Assembly: GCA_021851875.1 (NCBI GenBank)
Contig: JAJZQI010000009.1
Coordinates: forward strand, 1-40,037
DNA: 40,037 nucleotides
Direction: 5' to 3'
DNA from: Pseudomonadota bacterium
Lineage (GTDB): Bacteria > Pseudomonadota > Gammaproteobacteria > Burkholderiales > JAJZQI01
The notes under the pieces are model-generated. The model was given only the letters and a program-made list of their open reading frames with translations, made no database searches and had not been told where the DNA came from. The position numbers and the translations under genes are program-made. Of this stretch, positions 1 to 7,314 are shown piece after piece. The first letter of the stretch is position 1. Every line of letters starts with the position of its first letter.

Positions 1-918
1 ATCCCCTACAAGCAGGAAATCGTCCGCGATACCGTCGAAAGCGAGCTGGACGACCTCATGGGGGCATCGCAGGGCATTCTGGCGGCGCGTCTGGCCGGCG
101 TGCGGGAGCAGCTGGATGAGCTCAAGTCGCTGCGCGGCAAGAACGAAGACGTAATCGCCCACATGATGGACAAGGTGCGGCTGGACAAGGAACACTTCGA
201 AAAAGGCCTGCAACGCTTTCAGGCCCTGCGCAGCGTCTTCTCGCAGCATACCAACAAGCTGTTCAGCCACCTGGGCATGGATGCGGTCAAGGGCAAGGTG
301 CGCCAGACGCGTGAATCGATGGAGCACAGCCGTTTTTCCAAGGGCATGCGCGAAGCGATGGATGCCTTCTTCCTCGACATGAACAGCAATATCAAGGAAT
401 CGGCCGGCCAGATCGAAGAGATCAAGAGCATGATGGAAGCGATGTACCAGAAATTCAGCCAGGAGCACGGCCTCGCCATCATCCAGCCGCCGCCGTTCTC
501 GACCCTGAAGTACCACAAGGAGCTGGCCCGCCTGGAGAAGGCCTACACCGAGCATTTCTCGACCCTGGCGCTGATCACCAATGAGAAATTTGCCCTCACC
601 AGCAAATTCTTCGAAACCATGGCCAGCCGGGTGGTGCAGATTTACGAAATTGCCAACCGCGACGTGGACAACTGGCTCAAGGCCATCATGGCGCCGATGG
701 AAACGCAGGTGCGGGAACACCAGCTGCAATTGAAGCGCCGGCTGGAGTCCATCAAACGAATTCACAAGGCGACCGATACCCTGGAAGATCGGATTGCCGA
801 ACTGGAACACATGGAAAACTCCATCCTCAAGCAAGTGGGCGAGCTTTCCCTGTTGCGCCAAATGGTTGGCAAAGCACTTGATTTCACCGCTCCGGGAGAT
901 GCCGAGATGGCTGCATGA
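1..918 (+). CDS. Dynamin-like GTPase family protein, C-terminal part (5' end outside window)
   Basis: An open frame runs from base 1 (I-P-Y-K-Q-E...) to a TGA at 916-918, so the gene starts upstream and only about 305 C-terminal residues are visible. The visible part is almost entirely charged and helical (many K, E, R, Q, with Leu heptads), as in the middle/stalk helices of bacterial dynamin-like proteins. Phrases such as LKSLRGKNEDVIAHMMDKV and FQALRSVFSQHTNKLF are ones I associate from memory with proteins annotated 'dynamin family protein' in betaproteobacteria. The GTPase G-motifs would be upstream and cannot be checked here. It overlaps the next gene by 4 bp (ATGA), which implies translational coupling. 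It could also be another long coiled-coil membrane-remodelling protein. Confidence 0.6.
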   Translation: MPYKQEIVRDTVESELDDLMGASQGILAARLAGVREQLDELKSLRGKNEDVIAHMMDKVRLDKEHFEKGLQRFQALRSVFSQHTNKLFSHLGMDAVKGKVRQTRESMEHSRFSKGMREAMDAFFLDMNSNIKESAGQIEEIKSMMEAMYQKFSQEHGLAIIQPPPFSTLKYHKELARLEKAYTEHFSTLALITNEKFALTSKFFETMASRVVQIYEIANRDVDNWLKAIMAPMETQVREHQLQLKRRLESIKRIHKATDTLEDRIAELEHMENSILKQVGELSLLRQMVGKALDFTAPGDAEMAA

Positions 919-2702
919 AGCCTGTTCTGAACCGTCTTGCCGCTACATTGTTACTGGGCCTGGCAGCCGCCGCTGCACAGGCCCAAACTATTACATTCAT
1001 CCACTTCAACGATCTGCATGCCCACCTGACGCCGCACCTTGATGTGATCCGCGACGAGCAGGGGCATGTGCATTATGAAGAGCGCGGCGGTCTGGCCAGG
1101 CTGGATACGCTGATCAAGCAAATCCGCGCGGAAAATCCCGCTAGCGTGCTGATGAATGTGGGCGATACGACGCACGGCGGGGTGGAAGGACTGTTTACCG
1201 ACGGCAATGCCATCGTCGACCCGGTCAATGCCCTGGGAATCGACGTGGGGGTGCCGGGTAACTGGGACTATGCCTATGGCCCGGATGTGTTCCGGCTGCG
1301 CTATGTGGAAAATCTCGGTCCGATGGAAAAGCGCATGCTGGGCATTCGCGGAGCCGGGGACATTCAGCGCTTCAACTTTCCCAATCTGGCCGCCAACGTC
1401 ACATTCACCTTCCCTTTCTACAAGGCCGGCAAAACGATTCTGCCGCCGACCCTGACAAAAACCATCGGCGGGGTTAAGGTCGGTTTCATCGGCTTGACGT
1501 CGGACATTGTTCCGCTGATGCACAAAATGCTCGCCATTGGCATGGATTTCAAGCAAGGCGAGCTGGCACACCGGGAAATTGTGGAAAAATATGCCCGCCA
1601 GTTGCGCAGCGAAGGCGCGCAGATCGTGGTGGTGATGAGCGAGCTCGGCCTGCAGAAAGACAAGCAGCTGGCGGACGGTATCGAGCCCGGACTGGTCAAC
1701 GCGTTGTTTTCCGCCCATACCCATGAAACCGTGTTCAAGCCCATCATCACCCGCAGCGGAACGCGCGTGGTGGAAGCGGGTAACGACGGCTGGCTGGGGC
1801 GGATGGACATGACGGTCGAGGGCGGCAAGGTAACGGCCTATCGCTGGAAGCTGATGCCGGTGGACGACAAAATCAAACCCGATCCGCAAATGCAGGCCCT
1901 GGTCGACAAGGCGCGCGCGCCGTTCCTGAAGGACGATCCCAATCTGGTGCTCAAGGAGCCCGGCATTCATCTGGAGCTGCATCAGTCCATTGCCACCGTC
2001 ATCGGGCATGTGGCCCATACGCTTGAGCGGCGCAACAGTCTGGAGTCGACGTTCAACGATGCCTGGACCGATGCCCTGCGCCGGGGTGAAAACACCGAGC
2101 TGGCCATGACTCCGGGTTTCCGCTTTGACGCCGTCGTGCCCGGCTACGAGGACGAGCATGCCGCCAAGGGCGATATCACCATCGAGGACGCGTTCCGTTA
2201 CTTCCCGGTGCCGTATACCCTGGGGCAGGGTAAAGCCAACGGCAAGCGGCTGGAGGATATTCTGGAAGATGCATTGAGTTCGGTCTATTCGCCCGACGCT
2301 TTTGCACAACACGGCGGGTGGGTCGACGGGATATCCGGTCTGCATGTCGACCTGGACCTGTCCGCGCCCGACGGCAAGCGGATCCGTTCGATCACGCTGG
2401 CGAACGGCGGGGCGTTTGATAAGGATCACTTGTACACGGTGGCGGGCTGTTTGCGGCCGATGGACGATGCGGATGTGATGTGCAGCAAGAGCGGATTCAC
2501 GGATGTGAAGCCGTTTATCAATCCGCAAACGGGCGAGCCCTGGCAGGTGGTGGATTACTTCGAATACGTGGTCAAGAACGGCTGGCTGGGCGATGGTGGC
2601 CGGCACGATTTGAACGACGTGTCGAAAAAGCCGCAATGGCCGCAGGCGCCCTATGTCCAACCCCTCCCTGCCGGCGTGAAACCGGCGGCGCAAACCAACT
2701 AA
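915..2702 (+). CDS. SoxB/5'-nucleotidase-like periplasmic metallophosphoesterase
   Basis: A 595-residue exported protein. Residues 1-23 form a signal peptide (K, R, then a Leu/Ala core, AQA|Q cleavage). The N-terminal calcineurin-like domain shows FNDLHAHL (metal-binding D and H), NVGDTTHGG, GNWDYAYG and SAHTHETV. The C-terminal half matches the 5'-nucleotidase C domain (SLESTFNDAWTDAL, FPVPYTLGQGKANGKRLEDI). GNWD in place of the usual GNHE, and the segment around GGWVDGISGLHVDLD, recall SoxB, the Mn-dependent thiosulfohydrolase of the Sox pathway. However, no other sox gene is present, and the usual SH-x-G histidine is replaced (VVVMSELG). A sulfur-related hydrolase or a nucleotidase are both possible. 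The ATG overlaps the upstream stop, and a strong terminator follows. Confidence 0.7.
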   Translation: MKPVLNRLAATLLLGLAAAAAQAQTITFIHFNDLHAHLTPHLDVIRDEQGHVHYEERGGLARLDTLIKQIRAENPASVLMNVGDTTHGGVEGLFTDGNAIVDPVNALGIDVGVPGNWDYAYGPDVFRLRYVENLGPMEKRMLGIRGAGDIQRFNFPNLAANVTFTFPFYKAGKTILPPTLTKTIGGVKVGFIGLTSDIVPLMHKMLAIGMDFKQGELAHREIVEKYARQLRSEGAQIVVVMSELGLQKDKQLADGIEPGLVNALFSAHTHETVFKPIITRSGTRVVEAGNDGWLGRMDMTVEGGKVTAYRWKLMPVDDKIKPDPQMQALVDKARAPFLKDDPNLVLKEPGIHLELHQSIATVIGHVAHTLERRNSLESTFNDAWTDALRRGENTELAMTPGFRFDAVVPGYEDEHAAKGDITIEDAFRYFPVPYTLGQGKANGKRLEDILEDALSSVYSPDAFAQHGGWVDGISGLHVDLDLSAPDGKRIRSITLANGGAFDKDHLYTVAGCLRPMDDADVMCSKSGFTDVKPFINPQTGEPWQVVDYFEYVVKNGWLGDGGRHDLNDVSKKPQWPQAPYVQPLPAGVKPAAQTN

Positions 2703-2704
2703 AA

Positions 2705-2733
2705 CAAAAGGCCCGCACATGGCGGGCCTTTTG
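2705..2733. terminator. Bidirectional Rho-independent terminator
   Basis: A perfect 12-bp stem (CAAAAGGCCCGC at 2705-2716, its complement at 2722-2733) encloses a 5-nt loop. A-rich and T-rich edges on both sides give a U tract in either direction. It lies between the convergent SoxB-like gene and the ferredoxin gene and can end both transcripts. Confidence 0.92.
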
Positions 2734-2750
2734 TTTGCCAGCGGTCGGAA

Positions 2751-3017
<267 letters not shown>

Positions 3018-3032
3018 CTAATATAGTTTGGT

Positions 3033-3062
3033 ATTATAAAAGCCGCCACAGGGTCAGGTAAA
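3033..3062 (-). promoter_or_regulatory. Candidate sigma70 promoter for the ferredoxin gene
   Basis: On the minus strand, TTTACC (3062-3057) is followed after 18 nt by a perfect TATAAT (3038-3033). The start codon is 37 nt further on. The bases just after the -10 (3034-3018) resemble the left half and centre of an IscR type 1 site. Confidence 0.5.
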
Positions 3063-3081
3063 GCCCAACGGCAACAGGGTT

Positions 3082-3663
<582 letters not shown>

Positions 3664-3667
<4 letters not shown>

Positions 3668-3954
3668 ATTGGCTTGGCTTCGGCAAGTACGGATGCGCGA
3701 AATTTCTCAGGCAGTGCGTTAGGGGTAATCACATCTACGGGGATGCCTAACAGCTGAATGAGTTCATGACGAATGGCGCCGATGTCGAAGAGCGTCGTGT
3801 TCGGGGTGGGGTCAATCAAAATATCAAGATCACTCTCATCGTTATCCATACCATGAAGAACGGAACCAAAAACCCGTGGGTTTACCGCGTGGTGACGTGC
3901 AACCAGCCGCCGAATGGTGGCGCGGCGATTCTCAAGGACAAATGAAGGTTTCAT
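3664..3954 (-). CDS. MntA-type minimal nucleotidyltransferase (orphan antitoxin)
   Basis: A 96-residue protein of the minimal nucleotidyltransferase fold. Catalytic features are FGSVLHGMDNDESDLDILID (G-S, then D-x-D) and a third acidic residue in PVDVI. In HepT/MntA systems this protein is the antitoxin and silences the HepT RNase by adding AMP to its active-site tyrosine. Here the partner gene directly downstream is a short frameshifted remnant, so the antitoxin appears to be left alone. No clear Shine-Dalgarno precedes the ATG. The protein frame itself is intact and may have another target, or it may be on the way to loss. Confidence 0.8.
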
Positions 3955-4157
3955 GGCAGGGGAAAGTGATTGCGCAATATTAGCATAGCGTGAAGTCGGG
4001 CCTGCTGCAACTGGGGAAAGTCTTTGTGTTGATTGCTACAGGAGAGCGAATTCCTGTTGCGGCTAGAGGCTGGTGCCACTTCGGCAAGCATATGCAGTCC
4101 GCCAGGAGGGCGGAAATGAGTTCTATACGTCGGTGCCGCCGAAGCGGAAAATGACGG

Positions 4158-4192
4158 ATAGACAACCTATGCAAGGTGGCTGGGTTGTCTAT
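4158..4192. repeat. Inverted repeat at the 3' end of the DUF2442 gene
   Basis: ATAGACAACC (4158-4167) and its exact complement (4183-4192) enclose 15 nt. The right arm includes the stop codon of the DUF2442 gene (4191-4189). It may protect or end that transcript, but no U tract follows immediately, so I do not call it a terminator. The rest of the 234-bp stretch 3955-4188 shows only a short GC hairpin near 4097-4113. Confidence 0.5.
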
Positions 4193-4461
4193 GCTGATTT
4201 CGGATTGAGTGACAGTGCTCCCTTGCCTGCAAGAAGCCCTACTACACTAATATCTTCGTCTACCTCGGTCCAATGAATGCCCTGGCCTTGCCCCAAAAGT
4301 TCGAAATTCTGACGCTGCTTCGGGCTGGCAGCCTGTAATTTGGGGAACCATGCCAAAGGAACAGCCAAAGTTCTGCCGTCAGCAAGATGAACAACGAGTT
4401 CAGATTCTGTGCAGCTTACTGAGTCTGCGTGTGGCTCAGCCTGAAATACCAAAGAAGTCAT
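4189..4461 (-). CDS. DUF2442 domain protein
   Basis: A 90-residue protein with the DUF2442 pattern: ELVVHLADGRTLAVPLAWFP in the middle and GIHWTEVDEDISVVGLLAGK near the end. It is encoded just downstream of a DUF4160 gene and overlaps it (the DUF4160 stop is at 4438-4436). The two families are often found side by side and are suspected to form a toxin-antitoxin-like pair, but the function is not established. I prefer the start MTSLVF at 4461, which has GGGA/GGA upstream; an in-frame ATG at 4485 would lengthen the overlap. Confidence 0.8.
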   Translation of the reverse strand: MTSLVFQAEPHADSVSCTESELVVHLADGRTLAVPLAWFPKLQAASPKQRQNFELLGQGQGIHWTEVDEDISVVGLLAGKGALSLNPKSA

Positions 4462-4678
4462 TCCATTTTCCCAATAGTAATTCACTATTTTCCCGAGTGA
4501 GTCGTAGAAGTATGTTTAAATCTGCGGCATTAAAGCCAGTGCTGCTTGCAAGTGACACCGGCGAGAGCCAAATTTTTGCCAAAGCAGCATCTCTTTGGAT
4601 ATGAATATGCGCCGGTTCGGCATTTTCATTTGAATAAAAGAAAAAACGGAAAGCTCCAATTCGTAAAACCGTTGGCAT
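4436..4678 (-). CDS. DUF4160 domain protein
   Basis: An 80-residue protein that begins MPTVLRIGAFRFFFYSNENA and continues EPAHIHIQRDAALAKIWL, the full DUF4160 signature including the H-I-H motif. The start at 4678 has GGTGAG a few bases upstream; a TTG at 4693 is a less likely alternative. It is the first gene of a two-gene unit with DUF2442, separated from the porin upstream by a strong terminator, so its promoter should lie in the short AT-rich stretch 4679-4729. Biochemical activity is unknown. Confidence 0.82.
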   Translation of the reverse strand: MPTVLRIGAFRFFFYSNENAEPAHIHIQRDAALAKIWLSPVSLASSTGFNAADLNILLRLTRENSELLLGKWNDFFGISG

Positions 4679-4721
4679 GCATCTCACCCGCAATCATATT
4701 AGTATATCTTATCGAAGAAGA

Positions 4722-4755
4722 TAAAAAAACAAAAGGCACCCGCAGGTGCCTTTTG
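4722..4755 (-). terminator. Rho-independent terminator of the porin gene
   Basis: An 11-bp perfect stem (4730-4740 with 4745-4755; core AAAGGCACC / GGTGCCTTT) has a 4-nt loop. On the minus strand it is followed by a run of seven or more T residues (4729-4722). It lies 25 bp after the porin stop codon. Confidence 0.93.
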
Positions 4756-4780
4756 CGCTTCTTAACTGACGTGAGTCAGA

Positions 4781-5977
4781 TTAGAAGGAGTGACGTACGC
4801 CCAGAGAGAAGGCGGACGGGGCCTGGCCTGCGGCAACGTTGTAGAAGGAGCCGCCGGCGCCCTGACCAATACCGTAGCCACCGTTGGTCTGGTTGTCGGT
4901 CTTGGTGTACAGAGCGTACAGCTTGGTGCGCTTGGACATCTTGTAGTCAACGCCAACAACCCAGTTGGTCGCGCCGGTGTCGCTGGTGCCGCTCCAGCTC
5001 TTGGCTTTGCCGTAGGCAGCCTTAACGTCAACAGCGGCGGTAACCGGAGCTACAACGTTCAGCAGGTAAGCGTTGCGAGAGATAGACTCAAACTCGCTTT
5101 GCATCTGGATGCGGTCCATTACCAGGCCGACTTTCGCTACACCGAAGTCGTAGCCAACGCCCAGGCGGGTGCTGGTGTCGTTTTTAATAAATGCGCCCAT
5201 GTATTGCTGATAGGTGCCGGTATAGGTCGCCGGTACGGTTGTTGCGTTGTACACGGTGCTGTCGTTGTAGTTCTTTTCCCAGCCCAGGCCTGCGTAGATC
5301 GGGCCGTTGGAGTACATCAAACCCAGGGACCAGGCGCGGCCTTGCGGGGTGCTGTTGATGTCGGTTTCAGCGCCGGCAACGTAGGCAACGGCTGCGGTCA
5401 GGCCGGACATGTTCGGGCTGATGTAAGCGATTGTGTTGTTAGCACGACGTTCCCAGTCGGAGCTGCCGGTGTAAACACGAGTGGTGCCAAGGGTTACTGC
5501 GCCAGTGGTCAGGTTGGTGGTGTACGGGGTCAGGCTACCCAGGCCGCCGTTACCGATGATGGTGTTGTAGTCGCCCATGGTGTCGGCAAACGGATCCAGC
5601 GCGCCGGTAGACATCTTGTGCGGGGTGTCCATCTTGCCCAGACGTACTTCACCGAAACCGCCGCCCAGACCTACGAAGGTGTTACGGGTAGCCCAGGTGT
5701 TGCCGCCGGCGTCCAGGTCAACTTGCTGTTCGATTTGCCAGTTGGCGTAGGTGCCGTTGCCCAGGTCTTCCTTGCCTTTGAAGCCGATGCGGGAAGCGTT
5801 GGAGGAAACGCGGCTCAGGGTGCCCTTAACGGTGTCACCGTTGGCGGTGTCAGCGTCGGTGCGGATGCTGTCGTAGGACACATCCAGTTGACCGTAGATG
5901 GTAACGCCGTCAGCGGCCATGGCGGCCGGTGCAGCGATGGCGCCGGCGATAGCCAGAGCGATCAGTTTCTTTTGCAT
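4781..5977 (-). CDS. Gram-negative trimeric porin
   Basis: A 398-residue outer-membrane porin. A signal peptide (MQKKLIALAIAGAIAAPAAMA) precedes the first strand ADGVTIYGQLDVSYDS, and the chain ends in HSF with the terminal Phe needed for outer-membrane assembly. Internal family markers are SSNASRIGFKGKEDLGNGTYA, NTFVGLGGGFGEVRLGKMDTP and NTIAYISPN. It would form a 16-strand channel for small hydrophilic solutes. AAGGAG precedes the ATG. The gene stands alone: a terminator follows and a 212-bp AT-richer leader with a dyad symmetry precedes. Selectivity cannot be deduced. Confidence 0.93.
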   Translation of the reverse strand: MQKKLIALAIAGAIAAPAAMAADGVTIYGQLDVSYDSIRTDADTANGDTVKGTLSRVSSNASRIGFKGKEDLGNGTYANWQIEQQVDLDAGGNTWATRNTFVGLGGGFGEVRLGKMDTPHKMSTGALDPFADTMGDYNTIIGNGGLGSLTPYTTNLTTGAVTLGTTRVYTGSSDWERRANNTIAYISPNMSGLTAAVAYVAGAETDINSTPQGRAWSLGLMYSNGPIYAGLGWEKNYNDSTVYNATTVPATYTGTYQQYMGAFIKNDTSTRLGVGYDFGVAKVGLVMDRIQMQSEFESISRNAYLLNVVAPVTAAVDVKAAYGKAKSWSGTSDTGATNWVVGVDYKMSKRTKLYALYTKTDNQTNGGYGIGQGAGGSFYNVAAGQAPSAFSLGVRHSF

Positions 5978-6124
5978 TTGAGACTCCTTAGTGTTTTCTC
6001 GGTTTAGTGGCGTGAACCGGAGGGATCGTTATGACAGCCTCCCTGCTCCTGCCCACGGTTAATTTTTACCCGGCGGATTGTCTTGGCGCAAGTTTTTTGT
6101 GCCTTGTTTGCAACATTGTTTTGT

Positions 6125-6148
6125 TTGTGTTGTGCATGTGCAACACAA
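6125..6148. promoter_or_regulatory. Candidate operator: dyad symmetry upstream of the porin
   Basis: TTGTGTTG (6125-6132) and CAACACAA (6141-6148) are exact inverted 8-bp arms separated by 8 nt, the geometry of a dimeric DNA-binding regulator. It sits about 150 bp upstream of the porin start in the only gene-free stretch between the porin and the next gene. The regulator is unknown. A clear promoter hexamer pair was not found beside it. Confidence 0.4.
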
Positions 6149-6189
6149 ATTGAAGTAAAGCCTAAAGAGAGTCGCTATAACATGCTGGA

Positions 6190-6960
6190 TTAAAGAGGAA
6201 TGCCGGCGGCAATCTGGCGTAGCGTGGGGACGGCGAGCTTGGCCTCGTCGGCCAATTTGAGTGCGCGGGCAAGGCGGGCTGGCGCGCTGCGGCCCATGCA
6301 CTGGTGCGCGGGGTCGGCTGCAATGGCTTCGGCGAGGCCGGCGATCAGCTGTTCGCGCGGCAATTCCCACAGGGTGAGCCAGGCCTGGATGTCGAGTACC
6401 TCGTGGGCCACCTGCAGCGCAAGGTTCCGCTGATCGCGCCAGAGTTGTTCCACGTTGCCGCCCACGCGCAGTCCGGCGATGTTGCTGGTGAGGATGTACA
6501 GGTTTTTGCGTACCAATTCGTATAGCAGCGCACCGTTGTCGGCCAACTCGATGGCGGGCAAGTCAAGCGAGCGTAATGCCCTGACGAGTATGCCGGCGTG
6601 CGGGCCGAAGGCGGGCGAGGGCAGCAGCGGTTTGGCATCCATGCCCTTTTTCTTTTCAAACCAGACGGAAATGACGGTCGGCTCGAACAGCTTGTGCCGC
6701 TCCCAGTCGCGCGGCAGCAATTCGTTTTGCAGCAGGGCGGTGCGGTCACGCCAGCCGGCGGGCAGGCGGGCGAGCGTGGCGGGCAGATCGTTTTCCGCCA
6801 CGGCGACGAGCACAAACAGGGGATTGGCGTGCTGCCTGGCGATTTCATCGACGTTGTCGCCGCGGTTCACCGGAACAACGGTATGGCCGGTGCGCAACAG
6901 ACCGCCGGCGAATAAGCGGCCAAGCTGTCCGAGTCCAATGAGGATAATTTCAGAAGTCAT
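6190..6960 (-). CDS. Rossmann-fold protein, ketopantoate-reductase-like, function unknown
   Basis: A 256-residue protein whose N-terminus, EIILIGLGQLGRLFAGGLLRTGH, is a dinucleotide-binding fold with the G-x-G-x-x-G pattern. The layout (a strand ending in PVNRG, then FVLVAVAENDLP, then a helical C-terminal half with ELVRKNLYILTSNIAG) recalls ketopantoate reductase and 6-phosphogluconate-dehydrogenase-like proteins. It is shorter than PanE, and the PanE catalytic Lys/Glu set could not be placed with confidence. It is transcribed divergently from gshA. A TATAAT at 7003-6998 lies about 38 nt upstream of the ATG. I do not assign a reaction. Confidence 0.72.
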   Translation of the reverse strand: MTSEIILIGLGQLGRLFAGGLLRTGHTVVPVNRGDNVDEIARQHANPLFVLVAVAENDLPATLARLPAGWRDRTALLQNELLPRDWERHKLFEPTVISVWFEKKKGMDAKPLLPSPAFGPHAGILVRALRSLDLPAIELADNGALLYELVRKNLYILTSNIAGLRVGGNVEQLWRDQRNLALQVAHEVLDIQAWLTLWELPREQLIAGLAEAIAADPAHQCMGRSAPARLARALKLADEAKLAVPTLRQIAAGIPL

Positions 6961-6997
6961 TACTATTCTCGCGGTTGTTTTGTGCCAAACTGGACAT

Positions 6998-7003
6998 ATT
7001 ATA
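6998..7003 (-). promoter_or_regulatory. Candidate -10 element for the Rossmann-fold gene
   Basis: A perfect TATAAT on the minus strand lies 38 nt before the start codon at 6960. No convincing -35 hexamer is present at 16-19 nt, so this is only a candidate. Confidence 0.3.
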
Positions 7004-7043
7004 TGTATTCATTTTCGGATAACGAATAAGTAAAGGCACCTTG

Positions 7044-7312
7044 GAGCCTACTTCAGTAGGTTTCATTCCTTGCGCCTGTATTCTGTGGGGTGGAGTACAA
7101 GGCGCGGGGCGCGCGATTTGGCCGCACCCAATAAGCGCACCGTAACGCAGTAATCCGCCCCACAGAATACAGGCCCTCTGGGTTGACTCAGGCAAGTGAT
7201 GGATGCAAGGCGTTCGGTGCAGTGAATGGTGGTTCCATTCACCACGCCGGACAACGCCGCAGACGCGCTTGCCTGAGTCAACGCGAGGTATGAAACCTAC
7301 TGAAATAGGCTC
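7044..7312. mobile_element. MITE-like palindromic element with 23-bp terminal inverted repeats
   Basis: The ends 7044-7066 and 7290-7312 are inverted copies that match at 22 of 23 bases (outer bases GAGCCTA / TAGGCTC). Inside are two long stems. Stem A pairs 7075-7090 with 7158-7173 (16 of 16, extending inward with one G-T wobble). Stem B pairs 7182-7196 with 7268-7282 (15 of 15) and holds an inner 8-bp hairpin (7222-7229 with 7235-7242). No open frame of protein character lies inside. Such architecture is typical of non-autonomous miniature elements. No target-site duplication was obvious, and no second copy is in the window. It fills most of the 354-bp gap before gshA. Confidence 0.7.
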
Positions 7313-7314
7313 TT

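Noticed and set aside
951-2720. 589-codon open frame antisense to the SoxB-like gene
   Set aside because: Composition is His/Arg/Gln-rich without motifs; it crosses the bidirectional terminator at 2705-2733, and the plus strand has a signal peptide and metal motifs.
4158-4192. Possible integron attC site
   Set aside because: The arms do not contain the RYYYAAC/GTTRRRY core pairs, no integrase or cassette array is present, and the repeat overlaps a normal stop codon.
3980-4276. Small open frames in the gap between the nucleotidyltransferase and DUF2442 genes
   Set aside because: No ribosome sites, no recognisable motif and no conserved composition; the longer one overlaps DUF2442 on the other strand.
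4790-6007. 405-codon open frame antisense to the porin
   Set aside because: A Gly/Val/Ala-rich mirror of the porin codons; the minus strand has a signal peptide, a ribosome site and a terminator.
7044-7312. Correia-type repeat of Neisseria
   Set aside because: The ends begin GAGCCTA, not the TATAG of Correia elements, and the internal layout is different.
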